From assembly GCA_019744975.1 (NCBI GenBank), contig JAIETP010000020.1:19307-83306 (forward strand): a DNA stretch of 64,000 nucleotides, written 5' to 3'. The notes beneath the pieces are model-generated. The model worked only from the letters and a program-made list of their open reading frames with translations. It was not told the DNA's origin and ran no database searches. The stretch is from Burkholderiales bacterium (lineage in GTDB: Bacteria > Pseudomonadota > Gammaproteobacteria > Burkholderiales > SG8-41). A program made the translations under genes and the position numbers. Numbering within the stretch: the first letter of the stretch is position 1; each line of letters opens with the position of its first letter. Of the stretch, positions 34,416 through 43,454 are shown piece after piece.

Positions 34416-35054
34416 TCAATCGGCGTCCCGGATTCCCTGCCTGCCCTGTTCGGTGACCAGGGAAAAACGCACCAGTTCCGCGACATTCCGTGCCTTCAGT
34501 TTCGCCATGATGCGGGTCTTGTGTACTTCAACGGTGCGCGGGCTGATGTCGAGGGCGCGGGCGATTTCCTTGGCGTGCAGGCCCCTGGCCACATGGTGCA
34601 GCACTTCGCGCTCGCGTCCAGTCAATGTTTCGAGCTTGTGTTGGTCGGCATCGTGGCTGCGGATGCGGTCAAGCCGGCGCTCCTGTTCTGTGAAGGCGGT
34701 TTCAATGGCCGCCAGCAGTTCTGCATGGTCGAACGGTTTTTCAAGAAAATCGATGGCCTGTGCCTGAAAAGCGGTGCGCGCGGTCTGGACGTCGCCGTGC
34801 GCGGTGATGACTATGAAATGCAGCATGCTGTTCCTGGCGCGCAACTCGGCCTGGAGTTCGATGCCCGTGCGTCCCGGCAAACGCAAATCAGCGACCACAC
34901 AGCCGAGCCATCCGGGTTGGTACGCAGCGAGGAACGACTCGGCATCGGAGAATGGCGCCACCCTGTAGCCGGAGAGGCCGAGCATCAACGACAGGGAATC
35001 CCTGATCGCGGGATCGTCGTCGACGATGAATACAGTCAGGTTTTCTGGTCGCAT
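34416..35054 (-). CDS. FixJ-type response regulator
   Basis: A 212-residue regulator with a receiver domain (phospho-acceptor Asp in VVADLRLPGRTG, near residue 55, with VDDDP acidic pocket and EKPF Lys) and a C-terminal LuxR-type helix-turn-helix (LTGREREVLHHVARGLHAKEIARALDISPRTVEVHKTRIM). It overlaps the sensor kinase gene by 19 bases, so the two are a cognate pair. FixJ/TtrR-like pairs respond to redox or organic acid signals. Its target could be the FMN oxidase directly downstream or the antiporter divergent from the kinase. Confidence 0.92.
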   Translation of the reverse strand: MRPENLTVFIVDDDPAIRDSLSLMLGLSGYRVAPFSDAESFLAAYQPGWLGCVVADLRLPGRTGIELQAELRARNSMLHFIVITAHGDVQTARTAFQAQAIDFLEKPFDHAELLAAIETAFTEQERRLDRIRSHDADQHKLETLTGREREVLHHVARGLHAKEIARALDISPRTVEVHKTRIMAKLKARNVAELVRFSLVTEQGRQGIRDAD

Positions 35055-36601
35055 GGGAGAATGACATGGAATTCACCATGTCCGGAGGCGCCGACCCTGA
35101 TTGTGCCGCCGTGGGCTTCGACGATGGCCTGGCTGACCGTGAGGCCCATGCCCATGCCGCTGGGTTTTCCGGAGGCGAACGGTTTGAACAGTTCATGGCG
35201 CTGTTTTTCCGGGATTCCCGGTCCGCTGTCTTTCACGACAAGGCAGATCTGCTGCGGGCCATGGGCTTCCGCGGAAATGTCGATGCGGCCGTTGTTTTCA
35301 CCGGACATGCTGATCGACTCCACGGCATTGCTCAGCAGGTTGCGCAACACCACTTCGATCTGCAGCCGGTCTATGAGCAGTGGCGGCAATCGTTCCGGAC
35401 TTTCCGCGCGGACCGTGACGGGCAGCTCACCGATCAATTGCCCGCTGATGCGCCGGGCTGTTGCAAACAACTCGTCAATCCCGACTTTTTCCAGCTTGGT
35501 TGTTCCCGCCCGGAAAAAATCACGCAGCCGTTTCACGGTATCAGCCGCGCGTTCGGCTTCGCGCAGCATTTTTTCCAGGATGCCCGGGAGCCGTGATTCG
35601 GCATCTCCGCCCTGGGTAATCAATATCGTCGCCGAGCGCCCATAGTTGATCAGTGCGGTCAGGGGCTGGTTGATTTCGTGGGCAATGGCGCCGGCCATTT
35701 CGCCTGCGGCGGCAAGGCGGAGGCTGTGACGCAGGTTTTCCTCGGCACGGCCGCGTTCATCCACCATCATGCCGAGGAACAGGCCTGTCAAGGTCAGCGT
35801 TGCCACCAGCGCCTGCAATTCAATCAGCGGCAGGCTGGAAACGGCATCATCGTGGATGATCAGTACTGCGCCGAGCTGCACAATGGCGGTCGCTGCAATG
35901 GCGCCGTTCATGCCCGAGCGGATTGCAATCCAGATCAGCGGCAGGAACAGCAGGTAGAAATGTGTTGCGGGATCGCCGTCCAGTCCCTTGAAAACCAGCC
36001 ACAGGGTGCCGCACAGGGCAATAAGCTGCAAGAAGGCCTCGGGTCGGCGGGCAAATGCCGCGAAACCGGATCTTCGTTGTGGGTCAGCGGCGGCCAGCAA
36101 CAGCGGGGCCGTGACCAGAATGCCGACTGCGTCCCCGGTCCAGAAGCGGGTCCACGCTGCCATGAAGGGAGTGTCGCCGATCATCCCCGAAATCTGCAGC
36201 AGGCCGATGAAGGCGGCCGACAGGACGGCGGTGCCGGCAAAGATGATGGCGACAAAAGACGTCAACTGAGGGATGGTGCGCAAAACGCCGTCCTGAAGCA
36301 CTTTGCGCAAAGCCCACGCAATCAGGGCATATCCTCCCCCGAGTATCAGCCCCATCATCAGCGTGACCCCATAACCGCCGGGAGCGTTTCTGACCAGTAT
36401 CTCGGAGACCACGATGGAGATCGTCACGGCGACGATATTGCCGAGGCCGCCGAGCATCAGCCAGACGATGGCCAGACCGGGCTGCGGGTTCCATGGCGTG
36501 ATGTTGAACAGACCGATCGGATCAATGTAACTGGCCCAGTCCAGGGCGATGTAGCACGGGGCAAATATCAGTGCATCGCGGAGGTATCGGGTGACTGGCA
36601 T
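35036..36601 (-). CDS. MASE1-domain sensor histidine kinase
   Basis: A 521-residue membrane kinase. The first 290 or so residues form a MASE1-type sensor with about eight hydrophobic helices (for example GLAIVWLMLGGLGNIVAVTISIVV). Then come the H-box GAIAHEINQPLTALINYGRSA (near residue 305), and HATPase N and G boxes (VLRNLLSNAVESI, VVKDSGPGIP, GKPSGMGMGL). MASE1 ligands are unknown. The gene overlaps the response-regulator gene and is divergent from the antiporter with a 44-base gap. Confidence 0.9.
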   Translation of the reverse strand: MPVTRYLRDALIFAPCYIALDWASYIDPIGLFNITPWNPQPGLAIVWLMLGGLGNIVAVTISIVVSEILVRNAPGGYGVTLMMGLILGGGYALIAWALRKVLQDGVLRTIPQLTSFVAIIFAGTAVLSAAFIGLLQISGMIGDTPFMAAWTRFWTGDAVGILVTAPLLLAAADPQRRSGFAAFARRPEAFLQLIALCGTLWLVFKGLDGDPATHFYLLFLPLIWIAIRSGMNGAIAATAIVQLGAVLIIHDDAVSSLPLIELQALVATLTLTGLFLGMMVDERGRAEENLRHSLRLAAAGEMAGAIAHEINQPLTALINYGRSATILITQGGDAESRLPGILEKMLREAERAADTVKRLRDFFRAGTTKLEKVGIDELFATARRISGQLIGELPVTVRAESPERLPPLLIDRLQIEVVLRNLLSNAVESISMSGENNGRIDISAEAHGPQQICLVVKDSGPGIPEKQRHELFKPFASGKPSGMGMGLTVSQAIVEAHGGTIRVGASGHGEFHVILPCDQKT

Positions 36602-36645
36602 GGCGGGATGCTTACTATGTGAGCGGATATGGCGCGGGTAAATAA

Positions 36646-38136
36646 GTGAAACTACTTACGCGATCACGCGGATGGCGGAGCGGTTTTCCGGACATTATCG
36701 TGATGGCCATGATTACCGCCAATCCTTACGCAATACAATTCATCGGCGCCGCATTGTTTGGTCTCGCCGTCCTGCACACCTTCTCCACGCGATATTTCGA
36801 GCATCTCGCACATACTAACCCGGCTCATTCCGGGCTTTGGCATCTGCTCGGCGAAGTCGAGGCCGTGTTCGGTTTCTGGGCGATGGTTTTGCTGGTTTTC
36901 ATGGCATTTGCCGGCGGCTGGGAGACGACTGCCGCCTATCTCGATGATCAGCGTTTCATAGAACCGATGTTTGTATTCGTGATCATGGTCATCGCGGCAA
37001 GCCGGCCGATCATGCAATGCACCACCGATCTGGTTGGCAGGGTCGCGCAGGCGATGCCGCTGCGGCGCAACATCGCGCTGGTTTTTCTGAGCCTTTCCAT
37101 GGTCCCGCTGCTGGGGTCTTTCATTACCGAGCCTGCGGCGATGACCATTGCCGCGCTGATGCTGCGTGACGGCCTGTTTTCGCAGAAGATCTCGGCAAAG
37201 CTCAAATACGCTGCAATCGGGGTGTTGTTCGTGAATGTATCCATCGGTGGTGCGCTGACCAATTTCGCCGCCCCTCCGGTGCTGATGGTTGCCGCCAAGT
37301 GGGATTGGAGCAGCGCCCACATGTTTTCGACCATGGGCTGGAAAGCCGCACTTGCGGTGTTGATCAATGCCACCCTGGTCACTTTTTTGTTCCGTCGCGA
37401 ACTGGCTGGAATCGCCGACAGGGTTCCGGATGCCCGGAGCAGGGTGCCGGGCATGTTTGTTGCCGTCAATCTCGCATTGCTGGCCGGAGTCGTGTTTGCC
37501 AATCACGACCCGGAAGTATTCATGGGCCTGTTCCTGCTATTCCTGGGCCTCGCTGAAGCCTACCGGCGTTACCACGATGCGTTAATGCTGCGTGAAGGAC
37601 TGATGGTGGCTTTTTTCCTTGCCGGACTGGTAGTGCTGGGCGGGCAGCAGCAATGGTGGCTGCAGGATACCCTGAGCAATCTCGATGGATCGACGCTGTT
37701 TTTTGGCGCGGCTGCGCTGACGGCGATCACCGACAATGCCGCGCTGACTTACCTGGGGTCGTTGGTGGAGGGCGTCAGCGACGAATTCAAGTATGCACTG
37801 GTGGCGGGTGCGCTGTCCGGCGGCGGGCTGACCGTCATCGCCAATGCGCCGAATCCGGCGGGTTTCGCGATACTCAAGGACCGGTTCGAGGACAAAACCA
37901 TCAATCTGTTCTGGCTGTTTGTCGCCGCACTGCTGCCGACGATTGTGGCCATCGGCTGTCTGTGGGGCCTGCGCGGCACCGTCGACCAGATTTTTGACGG
38001 ACAGCGGTGGATGGCCTGGTTTGACAGTATCGACCGCTCATTTTTATTCCTGTTGCTGCTGCCGTTCGTGGTGGCAGTGGTCGGGTTATGGGCCGAGTCG
38101 GACCGGCAGCGGCGATCCGACAGAACTGAAGTCTGA
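36646..38136 (+). CDS. Putative Na+/H+ antiporter (PF07399 family)
   Basis: A 496-residue membrane protein with about 12 hydrophobic segments, matching the putative Na+/H+ antiporter family. Landmarks are FEHLAHTNPAHSGLWHLLGEVEAVFGFWA near the start, SFITEPAAMTIAALML in the first half and TAITDNAALTYLGSLVEGVSDEFKYALVAGALSGGGLTVIANAPNPAG in the second, two inverted-topology repeats with acidic residues in membrane dips as in the ion transporter superfamily. The start is uncertain: GTG 36646 or ATG 36703/36709 would each give a full family protein. Divergent from the MASE1 kinase. Confidence 0.85.
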   Translation: MKLLTRSRGWRSGFPDIIVMAMITANPYAIQFIGAALFGLAVLHTFSTRYFEHLAHTNPAHSGLWHLLGEVEAVFGFWAMVLLVFMAFAGGWETTAAYLDDQRFIEPMFVFVIMVIAASRPIMQCTTDLVGRVAQAMPLRRNIALVFLSLSMVPLLGSFITEPAAMTIAALMLRDGLFSQKISAKLKYAAIGVLFVNVSIGGALTNFAAPPVLMVAAKWDWSSAHMFSTMGWKAALAVLINATLVTFLFRRELAGIADRVPDARSRVPGMFVAVNLALLAGVVFANHDPEVFMGLFLLFLGLAEAYRRYHDALMLREGLMVAFFLAGLVVLGGQQQWWLQDTLSNLDGSTLFFGAAALTAITDNAALTYLGSLVEGVSDEFKYALVAGALSGGGLTVIANAPNPAGFAILKDRFEDKTINLFWLFVAALLPTIVAIGCLWGLRGTVDQIFDGQRWMAWFDSIDRSFLFLLLLPFVVAVVGLWAESDRQRRSDRTEV

Positions 38137-38283
38137 AAGTCCGAATGTTCCTTTGGCTTGCCCTTGAGAGGGCGGTCGTCCAATGCTGCTGCACCCCGTT
38201 CGGCTTCCCGTTGGCGATGAACTGCTGCGGGCGCTGTTCGGCGTTGTTCACAGTCCGTATAATCAGCCGCTTTTTAACATCCC

Positions 38284-39186
38284 ATGTGGCTGAAAAACCT
38301 TGTCTTGTACCGCCTGCCGGCGGAATGGTCCGTCGACGCGGATGCACTCGAACAAAAACTCGCAGAACAACCGCTGCAGCCCTGCGGCGGTTTCCAGATG
38401 GAAAGCTCGGGCTGGGTCTGTCCCCGCGACGACGGTCGTTTTCTCTACCAGCAGCAGCGCCAGTGGCTGCTGGCCCTGGCCATGGAGCAGAAACTGTTGC
38501 CGGCCTCGGTCATCCGCCAGGAGGCGCAGGATCGGTCAGTAGCAATTGCCGCCCAGCAGGGGCGCCCGGTCGGTCGCAAGCAGATGCGCGACCTCAAGAT
38601 GCAGGTGATGAACGAACTGATGCCGCGTGCACTGTCGCGTCGACGCACGACCCATGCCTGGATCGATGCTGCGCATCACTGGCTGGCGGTGGATGCGGCA
38701 GGAGACGCCAAGGCGGAGCAGTTCATGGAAGCGCTGCGTCGGGCTGACGACGATGTGCATGCCCTGCGGCTGGAAACGCAGCGTTCACCGGCGGCAGCGA
38801 TGGCGGAATGGCTGGTAAAGGGCAATGCGCCTGGCGTGTTTACCATCGATCAGGATCTGGAGTTGCGTGCGGCGGATGCCAGCAAGGCCACCGTGCGCTA
38901 TGCACGGCACAATCTCGAAGGCAAGGAAATCCGCGACCATATCGCCGGCGGCAAAACCGTGGTGCGTCTGGGTCTGACCTGGAATGACCGCATTTCTTTT
39001 GTATTAACCGAGCAGTTGCAGGTCAAACGGCTGACTTTCCTGGAAATCCTCAAACGAGAGGCGGATACCGAAGTCGAGGGCGAGGGTGAACAGTTCGAAA
39101 TCGACTTTGCGCTGATGACCGGCGAGTTGTCGCTGCTGCTTGCCGATCTGGTCAAGGCGCTGGGTGGGGAGAAAGAAAAAGCCTGA
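38284..39186 (+). CDS. rdgC: Recombination-associated protein RdgC
   Basis: A 300-residue RdgC protein, a ring-shaped dimer that binds duplex DNA without sequence preference and limits RecA filament activity. The start MWLKNLVLYRL, the CGGFQMESSGWVCP segment and the RPVGRKQMRDLKMQVMNELMPRA region are all diagnostic, and the usual length is 300-303 residues. RdgC is restricted mainly to beta- and gammaproteobacteria, which supports the taxonomic placement. It stands alone between an antiporter and a convergent FMN oxidase. Confidence 0.96.
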   Translation: MWLKNLVLYRLPAEWSVDADALEQKLAEQPLQPCGGFQMESSGWVCPRDDGRFLYQQQRQWLLALAMEQKLLPASVIRQEAQDRSVAIAAQQGRPVGRKQMRDLKMQVMNELMPRALSRRRTTHAWIDAAHHWLAVDAAGDAKAEQFMEALRRADDDVHALRLETQRSPAAAMAEWLVKGNAPGVFTIDQDLELRAADASKATVRYARHNLEGKEIRDHIAGGKTVVRLGLTWNDRISFVLTEQLQVKRLTFLEILKREADTEVEGEGEQFEIDFALMTGELSLLLADLVKALGGEKEKA

Positions 39187-39208
39187 AGACAGGTCTCCAG
39201 GCTTTTTT
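39176..39208 (+). terminator. Rho-independent terminator of rdgC
   Basis: AAAAAGCCTG pairs with CAGGCTTTTT over a 12-base loop, overlapping the rdgC stop codon and ending in six T. Confidence 0.9.
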
Positions 39209-39241
39209 CGCAGCTGCTGTATCGGCAGCCTGGTGATGCGC

Positions 39242-40474
39242 TCAGGATTCTGCGGCTTTCGCCTCGGTCACAATACGCAGTGCCGGACGTTCCTTGGGTG
39301 CGCGCAGTTCGTGTTTGTCGGCGAACAGCAGGTGTTGCGGGCCGATTTCGTCGATGGTGTTGCAGCCGAGCAGGGCCATGTTGCGGTGGATTTCGTCGCG
39401 GTAGATCTGCAGTGCGCGGGCTGCACCGGCTTCACCACCGGCGGCTACGCCGTACAGCGTCGAACGACCCACCATCACCGCATTGGCGCCCAGCGCCAGC
39501 GCCTTCACGACGTCGCTGCCGCGGCGGATGCCGCTGTCCATGAAAATGGTCGCGCGTTTGCCCACCGCATCAACGATCTCCGGCAATACTTCGATCGGCG
39601 AAACAATACCGTCGAGGTTGCGTCCGCCGTGGTTGGAGACGTCGATGCCATCAGCGCCGTGGTCCGCCGCACTGATCGCATCCTGAGGATCGAGAATGCC
39701 CTTGACGATCAGTTTGTGCGGCCAGATTTTGCGCAGCGCGTCGAGGTCATCCCAGCTGATCGAGTCGGTGCGCAGGCTGGAGCGTCCGGGCGGGCCCTTG
39801 GTCATTTTCGCTTTGGCGGCTGCCGGGTAGTTGGCATACATCGGCATGCCGGTGGTGAGCAGGTAACGTCCCATCACGCCCATCAGCCAGCGCGGGTGCG
39901 TCATCATGTCCCAAGTGTTGCGCGCGTTGAGACTGAAAGGCAATGTGAAACCGTTGCGCAGGTTGTATTCGCGGTTGCCCGAGGACACGCCGTCGACGGT
40001 GACCACGAGGGTTTTGTAGCCCGCAGCCTTGGCGCGGTTGACCAGTTCGTGCGACATCGAGCGGTCCGGCCACAAATAGAGCTGGAACCAGAGATCGCCG
40101 CCGGCTTCGTCGGCAACACGTTCCATCGCGGTGATCGAACCGGTGGCGAGTGTGAAGGGGATGCCGGCGGCGCGTGCAGCTTTCGCCAGCTTGATTTCGC
40201 CTTCGTGCCACAGCAGTCCGGCAACACCGGTGGGTGCGATCACCAGCGGCATCTTGTGTTTGACGCCAAACAGGGTGGTGTCCTGGTTGCGTTTGGAGAC
40301 ATCAACGAAGGTGCGGGTGCGGAAGCGGATGCGGTCGAAGACTTCGCGGTTGTTGCGCAGCGCGACTTCGTCTTCAGTGCCGCGGTCGACGAATTCGAAA
40401 AAGCCCTTGGGCACCCGTTTGAGTGCGATCTCGCGCAGATCAAAAATGTTGTAGGCCTTGAGGTCGTTGCTCAT
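39242..40474 (-). CDS. FMN-dependent alpha-hydroxy-acid dehydrogenase (LldD-like)
   Basis: A 410-residue member of the lactate dehydrogenase/glycolate oxidase family, third paralogue here. The catalytic segment is DVSNHGGRNLDGIVSP, a slightly different version (RNLDG) typical of LldD and mandelate dehydrogenase; FMN contacts are in MDSGIRRGSDVVKALALGANAVMVGR. The membrane-binding loop region (FSLNARNTWDMMTHPRWLMG) is longer than in soluble glycolate oxidase, so it may be a membrane-associated dehydrogenase feeding quinones. It is convergent with rdgC and divergent from the amidase operon. Confidence 0.88.
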   Translation of the reverse strand: MSNDLKAYNIFDLREIALKRVPKGFFEFVDRGTEDEVALRNNREVFDRIRFRTRTFVDVSKRNQDTTLFGVKHKMPLVIAPTGVAGLLWHEGEIKLAKAARAAGIPFTLATGSITAMERVADEAGGDLWFQLYLWPDRSMSHELVNRAKAAGYKTLVVTVDGVSSGNREYNLRNGFTLPFSLNARNTWDMMTHPRWLMGVMGRYLLTTGMPMYANYPAAAKAKMTKGPPGRSSLRTDSISWDDLDALRKIWPHKLIVKGILDPQDAISAADHGADGIDVSNHGGRNLDGIVSPIEVLPEIVDAVGKRATIFMDSGIRRGSDVVKALALGANAVMVGRSTLYGVAAGGEAGAARALQIYRDEIHRNMALLGCNTIDEIGPQHLLFADKHELRAPKERPALRIVTEAKAAES

Positions 40475-40545
40475 ATGGACTCCCTGACTGGAACAATGGC
40501 TGAATCAGGCTGCGAGTATCGTCAGCCGTGGCGGGCCTGTCAAAC

Positions 40546-40560
40546 TGGCACACATATTGC
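40546..40560 (+). promoter_or_regulatory. Sigma-54-type promoter upstream of amidase operon
   Basis: CTGGCACACATATTGCG contains TGGCAC, five bases, TTGC, an exact match to the -24/-12 core. A start site would be expected near 40572, some 80 bases before the amidase ATG. A second CACATATTG direct repeat lies at 40570-40578. Confidence 0.65.
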
Positions 40561-40654
40561 GAGAAAGACCACATATTGTTGCTGGAGTTTGCTCCGCGAC
40601 GCTTGATCGCCGACACTCGCAACTGACCAATCTTTATTCCGTGCAAAACTTTTG

Positions 40655-42106
40655 ATGAATCCGAATTCTGCCGATCTGACCTATATGAGTGCCGCCGAAC
40701 AGGGGCGGTTGATTCGTGACCGTAAACTGTCGCCGGTGGAGCTGATGCAGTCCTGCCTTGCACGCATCGAACGCTGGAACCCGGTACTGCGCGCCTACAT
40801 CACGGTTTGTGCGGATTCTGCGCTGGCCGAGGCGCGTGCGGCGGAACGGGACATCATCGCCGGCCGCTGGCGCGGACCCTTGCACGGCCTGCCCTTTGGT
40901 GTGAAAGACCAGCTCAACACCAAAGGCATCAAGACCACGCTGGGTTCACGCATGCTGGGCGACAATGTTCCTGACCATGACGCGGCAGTCATCGAAAAAC
41001 TGAGGGCGGCCGGCGCCATCCTGATCGGCAAGGAAAACCTGCACGAGTTCGGCAAGGGCGGCACCATCGATTTTGCGTATGGCCAGCCGCGCAATCCCTG
41101 GAATATCGAGCACAACCCGGCGAGTTCATCGAGCGGTTCGGGCATTGCACCGGCAGCGGGATTTACTTCAGGGTCCCTGGGTGAGGACACCGGTGGTTCG
41201 ATCCGCAGCCCGGCGGCGGCCAACGGCATCGTCGGCCTGCGTCCCACTTTTGGCCGGGTCAGCCGCTGGGGCGGCGTGATGTACGGCTGGACCGCCGACA
41301 CCATCGGGCCGCTGACGCGTACCGTTGAAGACAATGCACTTTTTTTGCAGGCAATTGCCGGGCATGATCCGCGTGATCCGCTGACCAGCACGTGGCCGGT
41401 GCCGGACTATGCGAAGGCACTGACCGGCAACATCAGCGGACTGAAAATCGGCGTGGTGCGCGAACTGTGCTGGCCCGACGGGGCGCATCCTGAAGTCACG
41501 GCAGCGATGCGCGCGGCGACTGCGGTCATGACCGGTCTCGGCGCGACCATCCGGGAAATATCGCTGCCCAAGGCAAAATACGCGGTGCCGCTGCAGTTGC
41601 TGACCTCGGACTCCGATATCGCGGCGATGATGCTCAAACACTGGCTGCGCACACACTGGCATGACATGGACACGGGCACACGCACGCGCCTTGCCGCCGG
41701 TGCACTGATTCCGGCCGCTGTGTATCACCGCGCGATGCGGGCGCGGGTGCTGGTGCGGCGCGAAGTGCTGGCTGCCCTGCAGGACTGCGATGTGCTGGTT
41801 TGCCCGAGCAGCCTCAGTCCGCCGGGGCGCATCGATGCCACCCGGGAAACCGTCGATTCGCCCGAGGCGATGCAGAAAAAAGTGTTGCTGCGACGGATAT
41901 CGACTTACCCCTTCAGCATGGCCAACGTGCCGGCGCTGGCGCTGCCGATGGGATTCAGCAAGGCCGGTCTGCCCCTGTCACTGCAGGTGGCCGGAAAACC
42001 CTTCGCGGAAGAAACCGTTTTCCGCGTCGGGCATGCCTACGAACAGGCAACACCCTGGCATGCCCGGCACCCGGACCTTGCAAAAATCGCCGTCACGCCA
42101 GGCTGA
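40655..42106 (+). CDS. Amidase-signature family hydrolase
   Basis: A 483-residue amidase signature enzyme (GatA/AtzE/AtzF type). The Ser-cisSer-Lys triad is visible as Lys84 (FGVKDQLN), the cis-Ser in NPASSSSGSG (about 157-160) and nucleophile Ser182 (DTGGSIRSP). It hydrolyses an amide or urea-like bond to acid and ammonia. ATG 40655 is used; a TTG just before it is less likely. The next gene encodes a 67-residue GatC-like protein 11 bases on, an arrangement also seen with AtzE-AtzG in cyanurate/biuret breakdown. The sigma-54-like promoter supports nitrogen-scavenging use. Confidence 0.9.
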   Translation: MNPNSADLTYMSAAEQGRLIRDRKLSPVELMQSCLARIERWNPVLRAYITVCADSALAEARAAERDIIAGRWRGPLHGLPFGVKDQLNTKGIKTTLGSRMLGDNVPDHDAAVIEKLRAAGAILIGKENLHEFGKGGTIDFAYGQPRNPWNIEHNPASSSSGSGIAPAAGFTSGSLGEDTGGSIRSPAAANGIVGLRPTFGRVSRWGGVMYGWTADTIGPLTRTVEDNALFLQAIAGHDPRDPLTSTWPVPDYAKALTGNISGLKIGVVRELCWPDGAHPEVTAAMRAATAVMTGLGATIREISLPKAKYAVPLQLLTSDSDIAAMMLKHWLRTHWHDMDTGTRTRLAAGALIPAAVYHRAMRARVLVRREVLAALQDCDVLVCPSSLSPPGRIDATRETVDSPEAMQKKVLLRRISTYPFSMANVPALALPMGFSKAGLPLSLQVAGKPFAEETVFRVGHAYEQATPWHARHPDLAKIAVTPG

Positions 42107-42117
42107 GGAGAAAGACG

Positions 42118-42321
42118 ATGCTGACACGGGAACAAACCCAGGCGCTGGCGCTGATCGCCGGCCTCGACATCCCCGAGCAGGACCTCGACAACGTGACGCT
42201 GCGGCTGTCCGCGCTGCTCGATTCGATGGCCGAGATTGAAGCCGAACTGGGTGCGGAAATGGATGGCGTGGAGCCCTTGCCGCCGGTATTTCCCCGGAAA
42301 GATTTTGACTGGAGGTTTTGA
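42118..42321 (+). CDS. Small GatC/AtzG-like amidase partner subunit
   Basis: A 67-residue protein starting at ATG 42118; GGAGAAAG lies 8 bases upstream, overlapping the amidase stop region. Its layout is that of a shortened GatC: a helical first part (LTREQTQALALIAGLDIPEQDLDNVTLRLSALLDSMAEIE) and an extended tail GVEPLPPVFPRKDFDW, recalling the GatC segment that wraps around GatA. In AtzE-AtzG a comparable small protein is needed for amidase assembly. Gene order and spacing suggest the same here. A longer frame starting at 41800 overlaps the amidase and is not the gene. Confidence 0.75.
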   Translation: MLTREQTQALALIAGLDIPEQDLDNVTLRLSALLDSMAEIEAELGAEMDGVEPLPPVFPRKDFDWRF

Positions 42322-42379
42322 TTGAGTACGGTCTACCTGCGCTGTCAGACCGCCTTCAGTCTCCGCTGTTAGTCTCATA

Positions 42380-42394
42380 TGGCAGGGAAATTGC
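42380..42394 (+). promoter_or_regulatory. Second sigma-54-like promoter, upstream of Bug gene
   Basis: TGGCAGGGAAATTGCTTT has TGGCA(G), five bases and TTGCT; one mismatch from the TGGCAC-N5-TTGC core. It lies 70-84 bases before the Bug gene start, so transcription would begin near 42406. Confidence 0.5.
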
Positions 42395-42463
42395 TTTGAC
42401 AGCGGTGGGAAGATGCACATGCCGGAATCACCGGCCGTAACGTTATATGGAGACTGGAACATC

Positions 42464-43444
42464 ATGATTACGCATAAATACCTCAGCGGCGTGTTTTTGG
42501 CGGGACTGTGTGCTGTGGCATCGGCACAGCCTGCGGCAAAGGGTGATACTGACTATCCCAACCGGCCGATCCGGCTGGTGGTCTCTGCCGCACCGGGCGG
42601 CAGCAGCGACGGTGCGGCGCGGGTCATCGCACAGCGCCTGAACGAATTATGGAAACAGCAGATCGTCGTCGACAACCGCGGCGGGGCGGGTGGCGTCATC
42701 GGCGCCGGCCTGGTGGCGAAATCCGAAGCTGACGGCTACACCATCGGCATCGTCTCGTTGCGCTTCTCTGTAAACCCCAGCCTGCTGCCGATGCCCTTCG
42801 ATCCGATCAAGGATTTCGAATTCCTGACCATGAATGGCGCGGTCGGCAACGTGCTGGTGGTCAACGTCAAATCACCGCTGACCTCGGTCAAGGATCTGAT
42901 CGCGCAAGCCAGGGCAAAACCGGGCGAGCTCAGCTTTGCCTCGTCCGGCATCGGCGGCGCGCCGCACCTCACCGGTGAATTCTTTGCACAACAAACGGGC
43001 GTCAAGCTGACCCACATCGCCTACAAAGGTGGCGGGCCCGCCGTTGCCGACCTGCTCGGCAACAACGTGTCCATGAGTTTTGCATCGCTGACCTCGGCGC
43101 TGCCGCACATCAAAGCAAGCCGCCTGCGACCGCTTGCGGTGGCGGCGAAGGCCAGGGCCAGCCAGTTGCCCGAAGTGCCGACGATGAAGGAGGCCGGCGC
43201 AGGTGATCTTCACGTACTCGACTGGCAGGGCATGCTGACCACGGCCGGCACTCCGAAACCGATTGTGACAAAACTGTCGACGACCATCCGCGGCATCCTC
43301 AAGGAGCCCGAAACCACACGGCGCTTCGATGCCATGGGGTTGGACGTGATCGCCAGCAGCGGTGAAGAGTTCCGGCGTGATGTCGCCAGCGACATCAAAC
43401 GCTGGGCAAAAGTGGTCAAGGAAGCCAACATCAAGGCAAATTGA
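42464..43444 (+). CDS. Bug/TctC-family periplasmic solute-binding protein
   Basis: A 326-residue Bug protein. The start MITHKYLSGVFLAGLCAVASAQ (42464) gives a signal peptide with a clean ASAQ cleavage; GGAGA is 10 bases upstream. YPNRPIRLVVSAAPGGSSDGAAR and DNRGGAGGVIGAGLVAK are family landmarks, and YKGGGPAVADLLGNNVSM the second-domain loop. It is followed 10 bases on by an asparaginase-fold gene, and preceded by the amidase genes, so it probably delivers an amide- or imide-type acid to these hydrolases. Confidence 0.88.
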   Translation: MITHKYLSGVFLAGLCAVASAQPAAKGDTDYPNRPIRLVVSAAPGGSSDGAARVIAQRLNELWKQQIVVDNRGGAGGVIGAGLVAKSEADGYTIGIVSLRFSVNPSLLPMPFDPIKDFEFLTMNGAVGNVLVVNVKSPLTSVKDLIAQARAKPGELSFASSGIGGAPHLTGEFFAQQTGVKLTHIAYKGGGPAVADLLGNNVSMSFASLTSALPHIKASRLRPLAVAAKARASQLPEVPTMKEAGAGDLHVLDWQGMLTTAGTPKPIVTKLSTTIRGILKEPETTRRFDAMGLDVIASSGEEFRRDVASDIKRWAKVVKEANIKAN

Positions 43445-43454
43445 GAGCGGAAGA

